From Scedosporium boydii (Eukaryota > Ascomycota > Sordariomycetes > Microascales > Microascaceae): DNA of 64,000 nucleotides. Of this stretch, positions 45,409-57,617 are shown in pieces. Under the pieces are notes generated by a model. It did not search any database. It was not told where the DNA came from and saw nothing but the letters and a program-made list of their open reading frames with translations. The stretch is taken from positions 62,001 to 126,000 of the forward strand of contig NJFT01000103.1 in the NCBI GenBank assembly GCA_002221725.1, written 5' to 3'. Each line of letters starts with the position of its first letter. Position 1 is the first letter of the stretch. A program made the position numbers and the translations under genes.

Positions 45409-46266
45409 ATAGCCATACTGAAGGTGGTAATCAAGCTGGGTTGAGTGCAGGTTGCTGAGGGTAGGTTACTGACCACGATGGTCCATGGTCGATGTTGTTT
45501 GTGATGTTGTGAAGTTGCCCAGGGGAAGGGGAGCCTTTCTCAGAAAGTTATATGGAACACTTTCCTCTCTCAAAAGAATAAAGCCTTTGTTTACCCAACA
45601 CCTGCAAAATGCGTTGCCATCGCCACTTCCCAAAGGCCCCAGCTCACATCTTCATCTCCCTGTAATGCAAGATAAATTGGCAGGCTGCTGGAAATAGTGT
45701 GGACTGGAAACAAAGGAGAATCCCAATGGGGAAGGAACCCATATCCGGGCTCCCAAGCTCTCGGAGTCGGGCGACAGTCGGTTCGTCTATGGGAAGGTGC
45801 TGCGGAACTTAGTGAGATGGGCTGGGGTATAGAGTGGCGGAAGGGGCCAGGAGGCGGGCCGGCGAGGGTCCAAGACCGCAGGATATAGATATTATCACCT
45901 CGGAGGTGTATTTACTATAATACTTAGCTAGAGAAGGGCTAAACACTTTATGAAAAGGTATATAGAGTATAATAATGATGAGAATCAATAATACATTACA
46001 GGTTTCTAATCAAGTCTTGTCTCTCGTGGGTGGGCTGAGCTCTGGCAAGGCGGAGTGAGTTGACTTGATTTTCCACTCTTGACCGGAAGCTCCTAGTACG
46101 CCGTGTCAATGGTCCTAGTAATTGAAGTTTGGTATTCGTAGTGTTGTTAACATCTATTGCTACAAATGCTTAAAAGAGCCAATTCCCATCTATCCTTACA
46201 GTCATCCATTGTTGGTACAATCAACGCCTCCAAATACTTCCCTTCTGGCCAATGTCTCCCGGACGA
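45409..46266. other. Intergenic region, 858 bp
   Basis: Upstream of the 433-residue protein and downstream of MRPL16. AT-rich near 45890-46000. No gene is seen. Confidence 0.6.
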
Positions 46267-47143
46267 TTAGTTGGCAGAAGTTTGCTCGGACGTTGGTTGG
46301 GACTCGATGATTCGGGGCGCAGTACTCTTCTGGGCAGCGGCCAGTAGCGCTGGTGGGATATCCTTCCTTCGCGGCCTCTTCAACTCATCCAACGTAACAC
46401 CATCAAGCTTCGTCATTCCGACAACAGGCGCTTCTCCCTTCCTCACACATTCATAGTGACCTATACAGCAAAAAAAAACTGTTAATGGATCCATCTCCAC
46501 GACCGGGGACATGCTTAAGTGGGATCTTACCAGGCAGCTTGTTACCAGCCAGGCGCAGGGCATCCAAGATGACCTTTTCGTGGGCTAATCCCTTGATTTC
46601 GAAGATGATCTGGTTGACCGCAATCCTCGCCGCCCAATGGTCGAATGAACCCTTACCCTTACCCATACGAGTCTAAAAAAGGATGTATTAGTATCACTCC
46701 TGGAAGTTCTGAGCAGAGAGGATTGGGGTTTCGTAGCGTACCTCGTTTCCACTGGTGTAAACACCAACGTTACAGCACACCCGTTTATACAGACGATATT
46801 TCTCTCCTCGAAGACGAGTCTTTATCGTCTCTTCCGCCATCTTCAAATGCTTCGCACTAATCCTCCGATGATGATCGTCCATGCGAAGACCGTAGTCGCC
46901 CCAGATCACTGTCGTACCCTTCGAAGATCCGCCCGTAGCAACCCTAGGTCGTCCCTTCATCATCTTCTTCGTCCGATCAATCGAGGGCTCAAGCCAGGTA
47001 CCCATCATGGCCGGCGTCGTGGAGAGAAATCGAACATTGTTAGGACCGGCCAATTGCGCCGGGACCGAGACGGCGGGAAGGGAGGAGGTTATTCGGAGGC
47101 CCCGAAAGGCATTCGACAGGACCGTAGAGGCATTGCGCTTCAT
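46267..47143 (-). CDS. MRPL16: Mitochondrial large-subunit ribosomal protein uL16m
   Basis: Part of the mitochondrial ribosome near the peptidyl-transferase centre. Three exons: 47143-46742, 46672-46531 and 46460-46267, giving 245 residues. The N-terminus ([20 protein letters not shown]) is basic and Ser-rich, as expected for a presequence. Family blocks are [60 protein letters not shown] (across the first junction), IFEIKG and AGNKLPGHYECV (across the second). The GKGKGxxDHW loop is the uL16 signature. It is divergent from RFC1 with 368 bp between start codons, so the two probably share a promoter. A longer upstream open frame exists, but the ATG at 47143 gives the expected presequence. Confidence 0.93.
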
Positions 47144-47511
47144 CGTTTCGGCGGTGGTGTGGCTCTTTGCGGACCAATTCGAGCTGATCTGTCGAGCCTT
47201 TTCGAGCTCTTGCAGAAAAAAATGGCACGGCTCAAGCTTGCCTTCACCAAATGGCATGTTCCAGCTGCCAGGTGCAACAGTCACGTGACAAGGCGAAACC
47301 CACTTTAACTTGGTGTCACGTCGCTGACGCGAGAAAGGCCGGATTTTGACGAGGAACCGTGCCGCGCTAGGCAACCTCGTCAGTTTGAGCTCACTGCCCC
47401 GAAGCCCTTTCTCCCTCTTCAGACTTTGGCGAGTAGGGGAAAAACAAAATATAGCCCACCAACATCTCCCCCCCTTTGACGCCAATCCATCAATGACTCT
47501 ACTTCCACAAA
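47144..47511. promoter_or_regulatory. Bidirectional promoter between MRPL16 and RFC1
   Basis: Only 368 bp separate the two start codons. A perfect palindrome GTCACGTGAC at 47280-47289 (CACGTG core 47282-47287) lies near the middle, and a TGTCACGTCGC sequence follows at about 47314-47324. This resembles the CACGTG sites upstream of TAF10, RFC5 and MGE1. Confidence 0.6.
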
Positions 47512-50500
47512 ATGTCTGACATCAGGAATTTCTTTGGCCCCAAGGGCGGCGCACCACCTGCGCGACCTGTCAAGAAGGCACCTATCCAGGACACCAAGAT
47601 CAAGCGAGCCAGTATGCCGATGCCCTCAATTGAATCCCCAATCACAGGCTTAGAGAACTAACCTTTGGACTAGAAGGCCGCAGGGTAATAGATGATAGTG
47701 ATGATGAGGTTGTCGAGTTAGTTTTCACTTCCGAAGTCCGATCCTCTTTACTACAAGGTGCTAAATTATATGTTAAAGAGAGACGAAACCTGTTCCCAAA
47801 CCTGCTCCGAAAGCCAAACCCAAGTTAGTACTATTTGTCTCTCCTTTGCGATTCTATGGCTCTAACCATTCTTAGGGCCAATGAGGTCAAGGGCGTCGAG
47901 ACGACCGCGAGCGCCTACTTCTCCTCTAACAAGTCCAAACCCTCCAAGCGTGACGCACCCGCCAAGAGTCCTATCAAGGCCGAAGTCCCCGTCCGTTCGA
48001 GCCCACGAACGAAGAAGGTAGCCGATCCTCCTGCTCCTAAGCCCGCAAAGAGTACCCACCCCGCGCCAAAAAAGAAGACGACTACATCGTACCGAGACTA
48101 CGCGGATGACGACGACGACGATGCATACATGGAGGATGCAGACGAGGACGGTGACGACATCTTTGCAGCCGATATGAAAGGCAGGAGCAAGAGACGGAAT
48201 GATGATTACGTAGAGGATGAGAGTGAAGATGACGTGCTTCCCAAGGCCAAGCGAGTGCACACTCAGGGGAAGGCTCCAGCACACGCAAAGACTACTCCTG
48301 CCAAGAAGAGGAAGTCTCCTGAGCCGGAATCGGAAGAGTCTGAAGAAGAAGCGCCGCGAAAGAAGAAGCCTGCCACATCACGGCCACGCGCTCCGAAGGC
48401 GGCGAAGGTCCCCCACGATGACGAAGACCCCGAAATCAAGAACATTCTTGACACCATTCCCACCGTGCGCCCGCCCACGCCGCCGCCAACATCCGGTGCG
48501 AAGTTCAACTGGAGAGCTGCCAAGGGCGGAGGCCACACTCAAGCTCCCAACCCAACCAATGCCGAGCTACCGGAAGGTGAGGAAGGTTGTTTGGCGGGCC
48601 TCACATTCGTCTTTACCGGAGTTCTACAAACAGTAGATCGGGAGGTAGCTCAAGCGCTCGTGAAGAAGTATGATGGCAAAGTCACTGGTCAGCCGAGTAG
48701 TAAAACCAGCTACGTTGTCCTCGGAGAAGATGCTGGACCAAGCAAACTTGCCAAGATCAAGGCCCACGGCATCAAGACGATTAATGAAGAGGGCCTGTTC
48801 GAGTTGATCAGGCGTCTCCCCGCCCACGGTGGCACTGGAAAAGGTGCCGAGAAGGCGCGGCAGAAGAAGCAGGAAGAGGAAGCAAAGGCTAAGAAGCAGG
48901 CTCTTGAGATGGAGCGTGAGGAGAAGGCTCGCCAGGCCGAAGCTGAGAAGGCCGCCAAGGCCTCTGCCGCTGCCCGGGGTATTGCGCCCCCAAGCCAGCC
49001 ACAGACGACCGCTCAACTCTGGACAACCAAATACGCTCCGGCACAACTATCTCATATCTGCGGCAACAAATCTCAAGTGGAGAAGATACAAAATTGGCTT
49101 ATCAACTGGCCAAAGGCCAAGAAGTACGACTTCCAAAGGCGTGGTGCTGATGGAATGGGCGGCACCCGTGCCATTATCATCTCCGGACCCCCTGGCATTG
49201 GCAAGACAACAGCCGCTCACCTTGCAGCGAAGCTTGCCGGATACGATATACTCGAAAGCAATGCAAGTGATACTCGAAGCAAGCGACTAGTTGAAGAGGA
49301 GTTTAGCGAGGTCATGGACAACAGTTCTCTTCGTGGGTACTTCGCCGCCGAGGGCCAAAAGGTTGATGTCGAGAAGAAGAAGATCGTCATCATCATGGAT
49401 GAGGTGGACGGCATGTCGGCCGGCGACCGCGGAGGTATCGCGACGCTTGCCAAGTTCTGCAAGAAGACCGATGTTCCCTTGATTTTGATCTGCAACGAGC
49501 GTCGTCTCCCGAAAATGAAGCCATTTGACCACGTCGCCCAGGATATCAGGTTCCAGCGTCCCACGGTTGATCAAATCCGATCACGAGTGATGACAATCTG
49601 CCACAGGGAGGGTCTCAAGTTGTCTCCTCAAGTGATCAACGCTCTCATTGAGGGCTGCAACAAGGATATACGGCAGATCGTCAACATGCTCTCGACCATC
49701 CGGTTGGACCAGAGTTCTCTCGATTTCGACCAGACGAAGTCGATGACCAAGGCGTGGCAGAAGCACGTTATCCTTAAGCCCTGGGATATCTGCCAGAAGC
49801 TGCTAGGCGGGGGGTTGTTTGCGCCGTCGAGCACCTCGACCTTGAACGACAAGATTGAGTTGTACTTTAACGATCACGAGTTCAGCTTCCTAATGATCCA
49901 AGAGAACTATCTCAAGACCAGACCAGCCCTTCTCAATGGCAAGAACTACTCACCTCGAGAGGCTAGGCTGAAGGCCCTTGAATTAGCCGATAACGCCGCA
50001 GAGAGCATCAGCGACGGCGACCTGGTCGACCGTATGATCCACGGCCCTCAACAGCAGTGGAGCCTCATGCCTGCTCACGCCGTCTTCAGTACCGTGAGAC
50101 CCGCCAGCTTCATGTGGGGCCAGCTCCTCGACAGTTCCTTCACTTCCTGGCTTGGAAACAACAGCAAATACGGCAAGCTTAGTCGATATGTGCGTGAGAT
50201 ACATAGCCACATGCGGCTCAAGGCATCCGGCGACCACACCGAGGTGCGGCAGCAGTATCTGCCTGTGCTATGGAACCAGATTATCAAGCGTCTGGCTGTG
50301 GATGGGAAGGATGCTGTGGAGGACGTCATCGAGCTCATGGACAGTTACTTCTTGACTCGGGAAGACATTGATGCCATGACGGAGCTGGGTCTTGGTCCTC
50401 AGGAAGAACGGCCTGGAATGATTGAGACACAGACGAAGCAGTACTTCACCAGAACGTAAGTGTTCCCCCCCTTCTTTTACTATTCGAGGTATAAAAAAAA

Positions 50501-50852
50501 AAGCTCACACTCTGCCAATAGATACAACACCATGAGCCACCCGCTACCGTTTATGAAGGCAAGCAACGTGATAGCGCCAAAGAAGTCTGCCAAGGATGTC
50601 CCCGATCTGGAGGAGGCTATCGAGGAGGAAGACGAAGGCGAGATTGCAGAATTGGAAGTTGCCGACGAAGGCTCCGATGACCTTGACCTAAAGGCAGATA
50701 AGTACATCAAGCAGCCCAAGGCCAAGGCAAAGAAACCAGCCAAGAAGGCGAAGGCCTCTAAGGCTGACGATGCCGACGATGACGACGTTAAACCGAAGGC
50801 ACGAGGGAAGAAGGCTGCAGCCACGAAGAGCAAGAGCAAGGGCAAGAAATGA
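47512..50852 (+). CDS. RFC1: Replication factor C large subunit Rfc1
   Basis: Large clamp-loader subunit that loads PCNA at primer ends. Five exons: 47512-47611, 47674-47716, 47779-47823, 47876-50455 and 50522-50852; 1032 residues. The N-terminus MSDIRNFFG is a PIP-box-like PCNA contact. Exons 2-3 encode VIDDSDDEVVEETKPVPKPA, a charged linker. A BRCT domain is at about 297-377 (LAGLTFVFTGVLQTVDREVA, SYVVLGEDAGPSKLAK). The AAA+ core has GPPGIGKTT at about 499 and IIMDEVDGM at about 567, then the RFC1 C-terminal domain with PLPFMKASNVIAPKKSAKD. The end is Lys-rich and likely nuclear-targeting. Junctions of the small exons 2 and 3 (donors GTTAGT, acceptors AAG and TAG) are the only in-phase choice with good sites, but are less certain than the rest. 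Confidence 0.94.
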
Positions 50853-51660
50853 GGGGTTGAACTAGCATTTTTGGAGCGCTCGCCTGGTACCTAGTCAGAT
50901 GGCAGATAATGATATTGTTATGGGTTGCTGTTACAGAATCCCTTTGCAGCTTGTTCGAGTCTGGTTTTGTCTTTCTCAGGGGTTTTCGCTTCTCAGTCTG
51001 TTTCTATCTCGATGCCACCAACACCCCCAACCCCAACCCTAATGCCTCTGTCTTCTTCCTTTTGGAAGTCCTCCTTTCTACCCTAGCAAGCCTTCCTCCC
51101 ATACCCTTTGAATTTGAGATTTTGGACTCTTTTCAAGACTTGTTGGCTTACCTATCATCATGTCATGGACCCTATATACCCATCTTGCGTGATAGACAAT
51201 GTTCCAAGAGCAGACCCCCCCCCCGTTCTCACGAATCACAGACCCATCCTATCTCCGCTCAAGACCCCACGACAAGAGATTTGATTCATCTTTCTATAGA
51301 TGGATTCTCCTGGGATTCAAATAGTTCTCGTCAACTTTTATTATTTCAGGATCCTGTCTTTTCAACCACCTGCTTTTTGATTCTGTGAATCAACTCAGCT
51401 TCATCCATCATCCATTTTATTTGGAGGATTTAATTTTGAAAAGACCTGGATTGGAAAGCGCCTTCCCTGAGCCTCACAAAGCTGGCCAGATCTCAGAGCC
51501 CATCTATTTCTTCTCTGCAGAAAGAAACCCTCCCTCTTCTTTTCTCTTTATCTCCCCAGACTGAATGGTTACCACCCACACTCAGAAATATCATCTCTCC
51601 CCTTCAGTTTTTTATGCCTTTTAGCCTCTAGGAACTCATTCATCATCATCTGGTATCACT
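50853..51660. other. Intergenic region, 808 bp
   Basis: RFC1 3' flank, then a T/C-rich segment (51400-51660) that looks like a promoter and 5' leader. Nothing else is seen. Confidence 0.6.
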
Positions 51661-54569
51661 ATGGCCCTTTCTTCTCCAAAAGGGTCTCGAGGACTTCTCG
51701 ATCCTCGGCTTGAAAAGGAGATCGACACGGCTTCTATTTTCAAGCCTACACCCAATCTCGGCATTCCCGAAGCTCCAAGCGTGGGATCGGAGCCCGTCTC
51801 TCACTCTGTTTCTCCCTACAAACCGGTCAGAATGAACACCGTTCTCGAGAACAAGGCCGACTCCTCCAAGAGCAGCAATCCTGGTGAGTTTGATAATTTT
51901 TTCTCTGTAATGCTTCTTTTTGATGAAATTTCTAACGCATCCTCTCAAGAACTTCTTTCGGATACTGAAGAAGACACGGTCCCCATCTTCGATGTTAAGA
52001 AGCTGTCTGCCATTGCTGAACAATCAGAGTCGCCTCCCTCGGCCCAGCTTAGCATTCTCCAGCGAGCGGCTTCTCGTGCTGGACTTCAGCTTCCGCCTCT
52101 CGGTGTGGCTCATGAGTCTAGTCCTCCGAAGACCCAGTACCAGCCGTACTATGAGCCCCCTCATCGTACCTCTTCGAGAGTTTCTAACCACACGACTGCT
52201 ACTGCCAATGCTCCTATCGGACACACCGCAGCCGCGGCCTTTGGCTCTGGATCTGCGGGCCAACAGGGACTTTCTAGCTCAATCTCTCACCAGCAGCAGA
52301 TTCCTAAGCAGGCGGGTACGGTCCCCAATCTTGCTCATGAAGTAAGCCATGGCCACCATGGTAAACGTATCATTTCCAACTCAGGGACCGTCATTCACTA
52401 TGAAGTTGGACCGCACGGTCCCAGCTGTAGTTTTGATAACCGCGGAGGTTCCGGTCATGTCTCGTACCGCTCTGCCAACCCCGGCAACGGGGCTGGTCCC
52501 AGTCGGTCCGGCGGTGATGGCCCTTCCGGTGGCGGCCCTCCCAATGGAAGTCGTCAAGGCGGTGATGGTGGCCCGACTGGCCAGCCACCCCAGCGGTACT
52601 GCACCAAGGACCTCGGCGAGAAGTCGTGGAAGTTCTCTGATGACATGGCCCAAGCTTATCACCACATGAGGGGTCCTGCTGTCAATGAGCTCAACTCGTT
52701 TGGCAATCTGCTTCTGTACAGTCGCAAGCATAGCATGCCTGAGAATGCGGACGAAGTCGCTCCTCAAGGAGTTTCCCAGTAAGTTCGCCAGCATTCTCGT
52801 GCATGGGTTAATTCATGATTTTATCGTCTATTGCATGGCTTTCTCTCTTGTTAATCATGCTAACGGCATTCGTTCCTCACCATAGTATGGCCTCGAACCT
52901 TGAGGACGTTTTGGTTTCGCATAACCCCGTCAGGTACCACTCGGATGAGCGCACTTTCGACGTGCCCAAGGCTCAGTATGAGCATGTCGGTCCCTCGAAT
53001 GTGGTTCCCCATTTTCGACACCCCACCAACTTCAAGGCCGCTGACGTCTCCGATGGCGGAGATTCTGACGAGGGTTACATCTCTCCTTGCACTTTTACGT
53101 TCATGGCACGGGGCACGATCCCCAATGTGGATCTTGCGGCTCGTCACCAAGTCCCCGCCGATGTGAGTTGACACACTTTTTCCTTATTGATACTGTCATT
53201 CTCCTCTCCTTCTATCTAGTGGACTACTGCTAACCTGTGCATCATTACCTGTAGGCGCTGCCCCTTCGTTCCCAGGCACCTGCCGAGCCCGTCCACGAGG
53301 AGGCCAAAGACAGACATCGCGCCGCCGATTACCGTGCTCAATACGATGAGGAAACCTAGGAGGCCCTCACCGGATCTTACCACGTTTCGACGAACCCCTC
53401 GATTATCTTTGATCCTCCTGGTGAGTTTTTTTTTCCTTTCCCGTGTTTTTTGATGTCCTATGAGTTTGGCAACTAACTAGTTTCAACAACAGGCATTCGT
53501 AAGCGCGATTTGAAGTATCTCAGGGGATCTTTCGGAAAACTCTTTTCTCGCATGCAGCCAGTTCTCGGCAAGAAGCTTGATAAGATTCGTCTTGGTCTCA
53601 GCGAGAAGGATGCCGACCCCGCTGAATCTATTTTCTCGGATCATACTCCATTTAGCCAGGTAATGAAGGTCCAAGCCTCTAGCTGCTCTATCCTCGGATC
53701 AAAAGCGAGTTCAGTCCAAGCTAACTTCCCGTACCCAGGCCGAGATTGATGCCGCCTTCCGCGCTCCTTCTGCGGAGCCTATTGATGGTATCCCCCCGAG
53801 TCGCGTTGCTGAAGCTATCAACCAGACCGAAGCAGAAATCAAGCGCCTCGAAGTTGATGAGCTCGCCGCCTACAAGACGGCTCATGAGAATAGCGAGTAC
53901 CTCAAGTTCCTCAAGGAGACGTACACCCGCGTCACCGAGGCGGGCCAGTACATCCGCACCTTCCACCACAGGGTCTCGCAGAAGCGCAAGCGGGCCAAGA
54001 TCCGACGAACCGTGGCCCACAGGCTCCGAGAGCTCCAGTACCAGCGCCTCAAGCTCCTCGACGAGCTCCACGAATCTCAGGCTAGGAACGAGCTCACGCT
54101 TGCGCGTATGCTGCAGGTGGAGCGCGCTCTTCAGGTGGAGTGCCAGTATGCAAACGTCGAGACTGTCGAGGAGATCATGGGTACAGCTGCGGCGCTTTGG
54201 GATGAGATGAACGAGATCGAGTCCTCTCGTAGGAATGTCGTCTTGCCTGAGGCGAACGGCTCGCCTTCTCGCGGACCTCGTCAGCAGCAGCAGCCACAGC
54301 CTCAGCCGCAGCCTCAGCTGCAACCTCAGCAGCAACAGCGACAACAATATGCTGCGCAGTATGAGACCCCCCAGCGCAACGCGCAGCAGTGGCGTGGCCA
54401 CGCATCACAGATGGTTACACCCCAGCAAGGCCGACCCATCCCCAACACGCCTGCGATGCAATCTTACCCTTCGGGCCGTCTCATCGCTTATATCCCACAC
54501 AACAACACACCTCAGCAGAGCGACTTCCAGAATCTCGCCAACCTGAGACAGTGGGATGCCTTCTTTTGA
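51661..54569 (+). CDS. Coiled-coil, Gln-rich fungal protein of unknown function, interrupted by an in-frame TAG
   Basis: Six exons joined by good splice sites: 51661-51883, 51950-52778, 52886-53162, 53255-53420, 53493-53659 and 53739-54569. Read through, they make 830 residues; the TAG at 53357-53359 in exon 4 would end translation at 477. Both sides of the TAG are open and stay in phase, so the gene was recently or still is intact. Early residues are disordered (Ser/Pro/Gly). Middle block: YHSDERTFDVPKAQYEHVGP, GDSDEGYISPCTFTFMARGT. After the stop: IRKRDLKYLRGSFGKLFSRM, a long charged helical region (about 575-730, coiled-coil-like), and a Gln/Pro tail. The alternative acceptor CTAG at 53356-53359 would remove the stop and 35 codons in phase, using a 197-bp intron. 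I do not recognise the family. Confidence 0.75.
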
Positions 54570-55643
54570 AAAGAGAGCTGACGTTTATCTTATCGTCCCG
54601 ACTATCAAGAAACCAATGAGGACGGAAAGGGAGAAGAAGAAAGCTTATTCAGTATTTCTATTTTGCGGATTTGTGGAGGTTTATGACAGCTTGGGCTTGA
54701 GTGGGATCCAGATCCTATGATGTCTTTCCCGCTATGGCTTGTCTTCTTCACAAACATGATACCGCATTGTTTTCATGACAGTACCCGTCATTCTTTTCTT
54801 TTCTTTTTCTCTACGTCTTGCATTCTCAGGCTTATTAGCAGGTTAGAAGCATGATGTAGTCGGATGAAACAGCCATTAGATAGGTATCAGCCTCGACGGT
54901 ACTAGGAAAATGAAGAACGTTTACGTCCTCGAACTTGAATGTGTTTTCGTTTCTCACAAGTGATGATGCACAAGACCTGGAAGTTCGTGGTAGTCGCAAC
55001 AGTTTCGAATCTTTAATGGCTATGGCAGTCCAGGCATCACACGGCGGCAAGGTAGTCAGCCGTGTTTCTCAACAAGGACAAAAGGTCACCAAGTCATCCC
55101 GCAGTGTTCTACTGCCTTGGCTCCAGCGAGCTCTTCTTTTCGTTCGTTCATAACTGCGTCGTCCATTTCTAGATCCGAAAAAAAAAAAAAAAAAAAAAGG
55201 TAATCTCTTGTCTTGATGCCACCGAATTTTGTTTGTTTTGTTTCCCATCGTCACTATTTAATTTTCGTTTTTATACAAATCCTCCATTACACCTAGCCAA
55301 CCCCATAAAATATCATCGTGAGAGGAGTAATTGTACAAAAATATAATAAAGAACATAGATAGAAAAATGGAAAGGGCCATTCTGCCACTTCCCAGGAAGG
55401 TAAAGGATTTTTTCGGGTTGAGGGTGTTCTTCTCGGGCATTCCGCATATTATAGTCTTACAACACACCGAAAAGAGAAGATGGAAAAAGTAGGTAACACG
55501 ATGCTCGACGCATCATCCCCCCTAAAGGTCTAAGACGGCCATGGCTGAGAGGAGAAGGGAGAAGAAGTGGGGGGGATTGAGAAGGGAACAAGTCCCATCT
55601 CACAACTCCCTCGAGGCAAGGAAGCCTTTGAGCGCCAACAATT
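54570..55643. other. Convergent intergenic region, 1.1 kb
   Basis: 3' flanks, with an A21 tract at 55178-55198. No gene is seen. Confidence 0.6.
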
Positions 55644-56433
55644 TTAACGATGCCTCTTAGCAACCTGCACCTTAGCAGGCCTCAACAACCGCCCATTAAG
55701 CTTAAACCCCTTGCTCTCAACCGAAACGACGGAATTATCCTCGGCCTCAGGATGAGGCACAAGAATGGTAACTTCGTGATCGGCAGCGTTGAACTTCTCG
55801 CCGAGGGGATCCAGCCTCACGACGCCGTGCTGCGCGAGCACCTGCATGAGGATGGTCTCGGTGAGCTTGAGACCCTCGTGCAGGCTGACGAGGTGCTTGT
55901 GGTGCTCGGAGGTGGGCTCGCCGGCGAGCTGGTCCTGGGGCACGATGTGCAGGGCGCGGTCGAGGTTGTCAACGCTGTCGAGGAGGTCGGAGGCGAATTT
56001 TTGGATGGCGAAGTCTTTTGCTGCTTTTTGGTCGCGGGCGCTGCGGTCTTGGAGGGTGCGGAAGTCGGCGAGGAGACGGAGGTATTTATCCTAGTAGAAC
56101 GAGGGGGGTTAGCTCTTGTGTTTCATCGGACGTTTTTTGTCTAGAAAATATCTTCCTTACCTTGAGATCAATCACTTCCTTCTCCTTGGCCTCAAGCTTC
56201 TTCTTCACAGGATCCTCAACCTCCTTCTCCTCGGCCTTGGCCTCCTCTCCTTCCTTCTTCTCGCCCTCCTTGTTCGCCTCGGCGCTATACCACCTCGTCG
56301 TCCTCACGGGCAGCGAAGCTAGCGCAGGCCTCGCGGCCAGCTGGGCTTGGGTTCTGAGGACGGAGGATGTCCGGGTGGCGACGGCGGCCGAGCGGATGGC
56401 GCGGGCATTGGTGAAGAGGGCCTGGCGTAACAT
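55644..56433 (-). CDS. MGE1: Mitochondrial GrpE-type nucleotide exchange factor (Mge1)
   Basis: Exchanges ADP for ATP on mitochondrial Hsp70 during protein import and folding in the matrix. Exons 56433-56161 and 56090-55644, 239 residues. Residues 1 to about 48 form an Arg/Ala/Ser-rich presequence ending near RTTRWYSAE, a plausible cleavage region. A long Lys/Glu coiled coil follows (about 52-110). The core has ADFRTLQDRSARDQKAAKDF, the conserved FASDLLDSVDNLDRAL, then LKLTETILMQVLAQHGV and the GrpE signature region LGEKFNAADHEV, ending SKGFKLNGRLLRPAKVQVAK. The length is normal. The 70-bp intron falls between the coiled-coil start and the DKYLR stretch. A CACGTG site lies about 270 bp upstream. 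Confidence 0.95.
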
Positions 56434-57617
56434 TTTTTTAATAAAAGGGGATGTGTGATTGGGAGGAAGAAGGGGTGAGGGATTGCAATGATTTGGGGGA
56501 TTGGATGGGATGCGCAGAGCTGTGCGGGTCGTGGTGGATGGAAGGGAAAAAGGTGAGGTTTTGCGATGGGAGTGTAAAAGCAGATGTAGGTCAGTTGAGC
56601 ATTAAGGTTATTGGAGAGCTTTGGATTTTTTTTCTTGGGAAATTTTCTCAGGAATTTTTTTTTTCTTATGCTTCCAGCTCCTTCTGGCCTTGGCAGGTGG
56701 CACGTGAGTGTTGGCAGGGATTGTCGGGCGGCCACATCCGACGTCGAACCGAAGGCGAAGGCAACTCCGAGCTCATCTCCACGGAGGGAGTTATCCATTA
56801 TCCTTAAGAGTAATTAGGAAAAAAAAAAAAAATAGTAAAATGAGAAAATTGAAGTTTACTTGGAGATGTTAATTGAAGCGGAGTTGATATATATTGCTCT
56901 CTCTATATGTCCAGTTCTATCCTAACAACGAATCTCTTCTTTCAAGGCATTATGGATCATGTCCACACCCCCTTTGCGGGGAGAGCTTCTTAGCTTCTAT
57001 CAGCATCCGCCAAGCTCGAAACACATACAAGTTTTTTTTGCGATGAAAACCGCCCAAACCAACGTTGGTTGTAAGTAGGAGGGAAAAAATCGAAGGGGGG
57101 GCCAACCACCTCTTCAACTGGGCCTGTAGCAGCGCATCCAGGCATATCCAGTTCGGACAAGCCAAAAATTAGAAAGATATCTGATAAAAAAGGAACAAGG
57201 CGCTCAATCACTGCTGCTGCTACTTCCCCCTCTTGAATGCTCATCCTTCCGTCTCTGCGATGTCTTCAATTTCCAAATTCGTCATGGCGCTCTCGTTCCC
57301 TTTGTAGCCGATTAACGCCGAGAGATGCTGGTAAGAAGGGTAGCCCAAGTTTGGGTATAGAACCACAAAGATTCCCCGACGGCCAAAGTGAAATAAAATG
57401 AAACAGAAAAAAAAAATGGTAAAAAGGGGGGAAGAAGAGAAGGAAATATGAAACAAAATGCTGACTTCCTACAAACCTGTCTCCTGCCGGACCGTCTATG
57501 GTATATGTATCAGTCATATATGTACGTCGAGGTCGATGGCCTTTCCAGAGTGTCCCTATGTGGTCGGAAGAAAATCAAAACAATACACACGAATTCGTAT
57601 GCCTATGTGGGGGGTAT
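56434..57617. other. Intergenic region, 1.2 kb
   Basis: MGE1 promoter (CACGTG at 56701-56706) and 3' flank of the carrier gene. A-rich run near 56820. No gene is seen. Confidence 0.6.
56701..56706. promoter_or_regulatory. CACGTG E-box upstream of MGE1
   Basis: GGCACGTGAGT, about 270 bp upstream of the MGE1 ATG. Confidence 0.4.

Noticed and set aside
45408..45490. An extra upstream exon starting at ATG near 45488 for the 433-residue protein
   Set aside because: It would need a 38-bp intron with a poor GTCAGT donor, too short for this genome.
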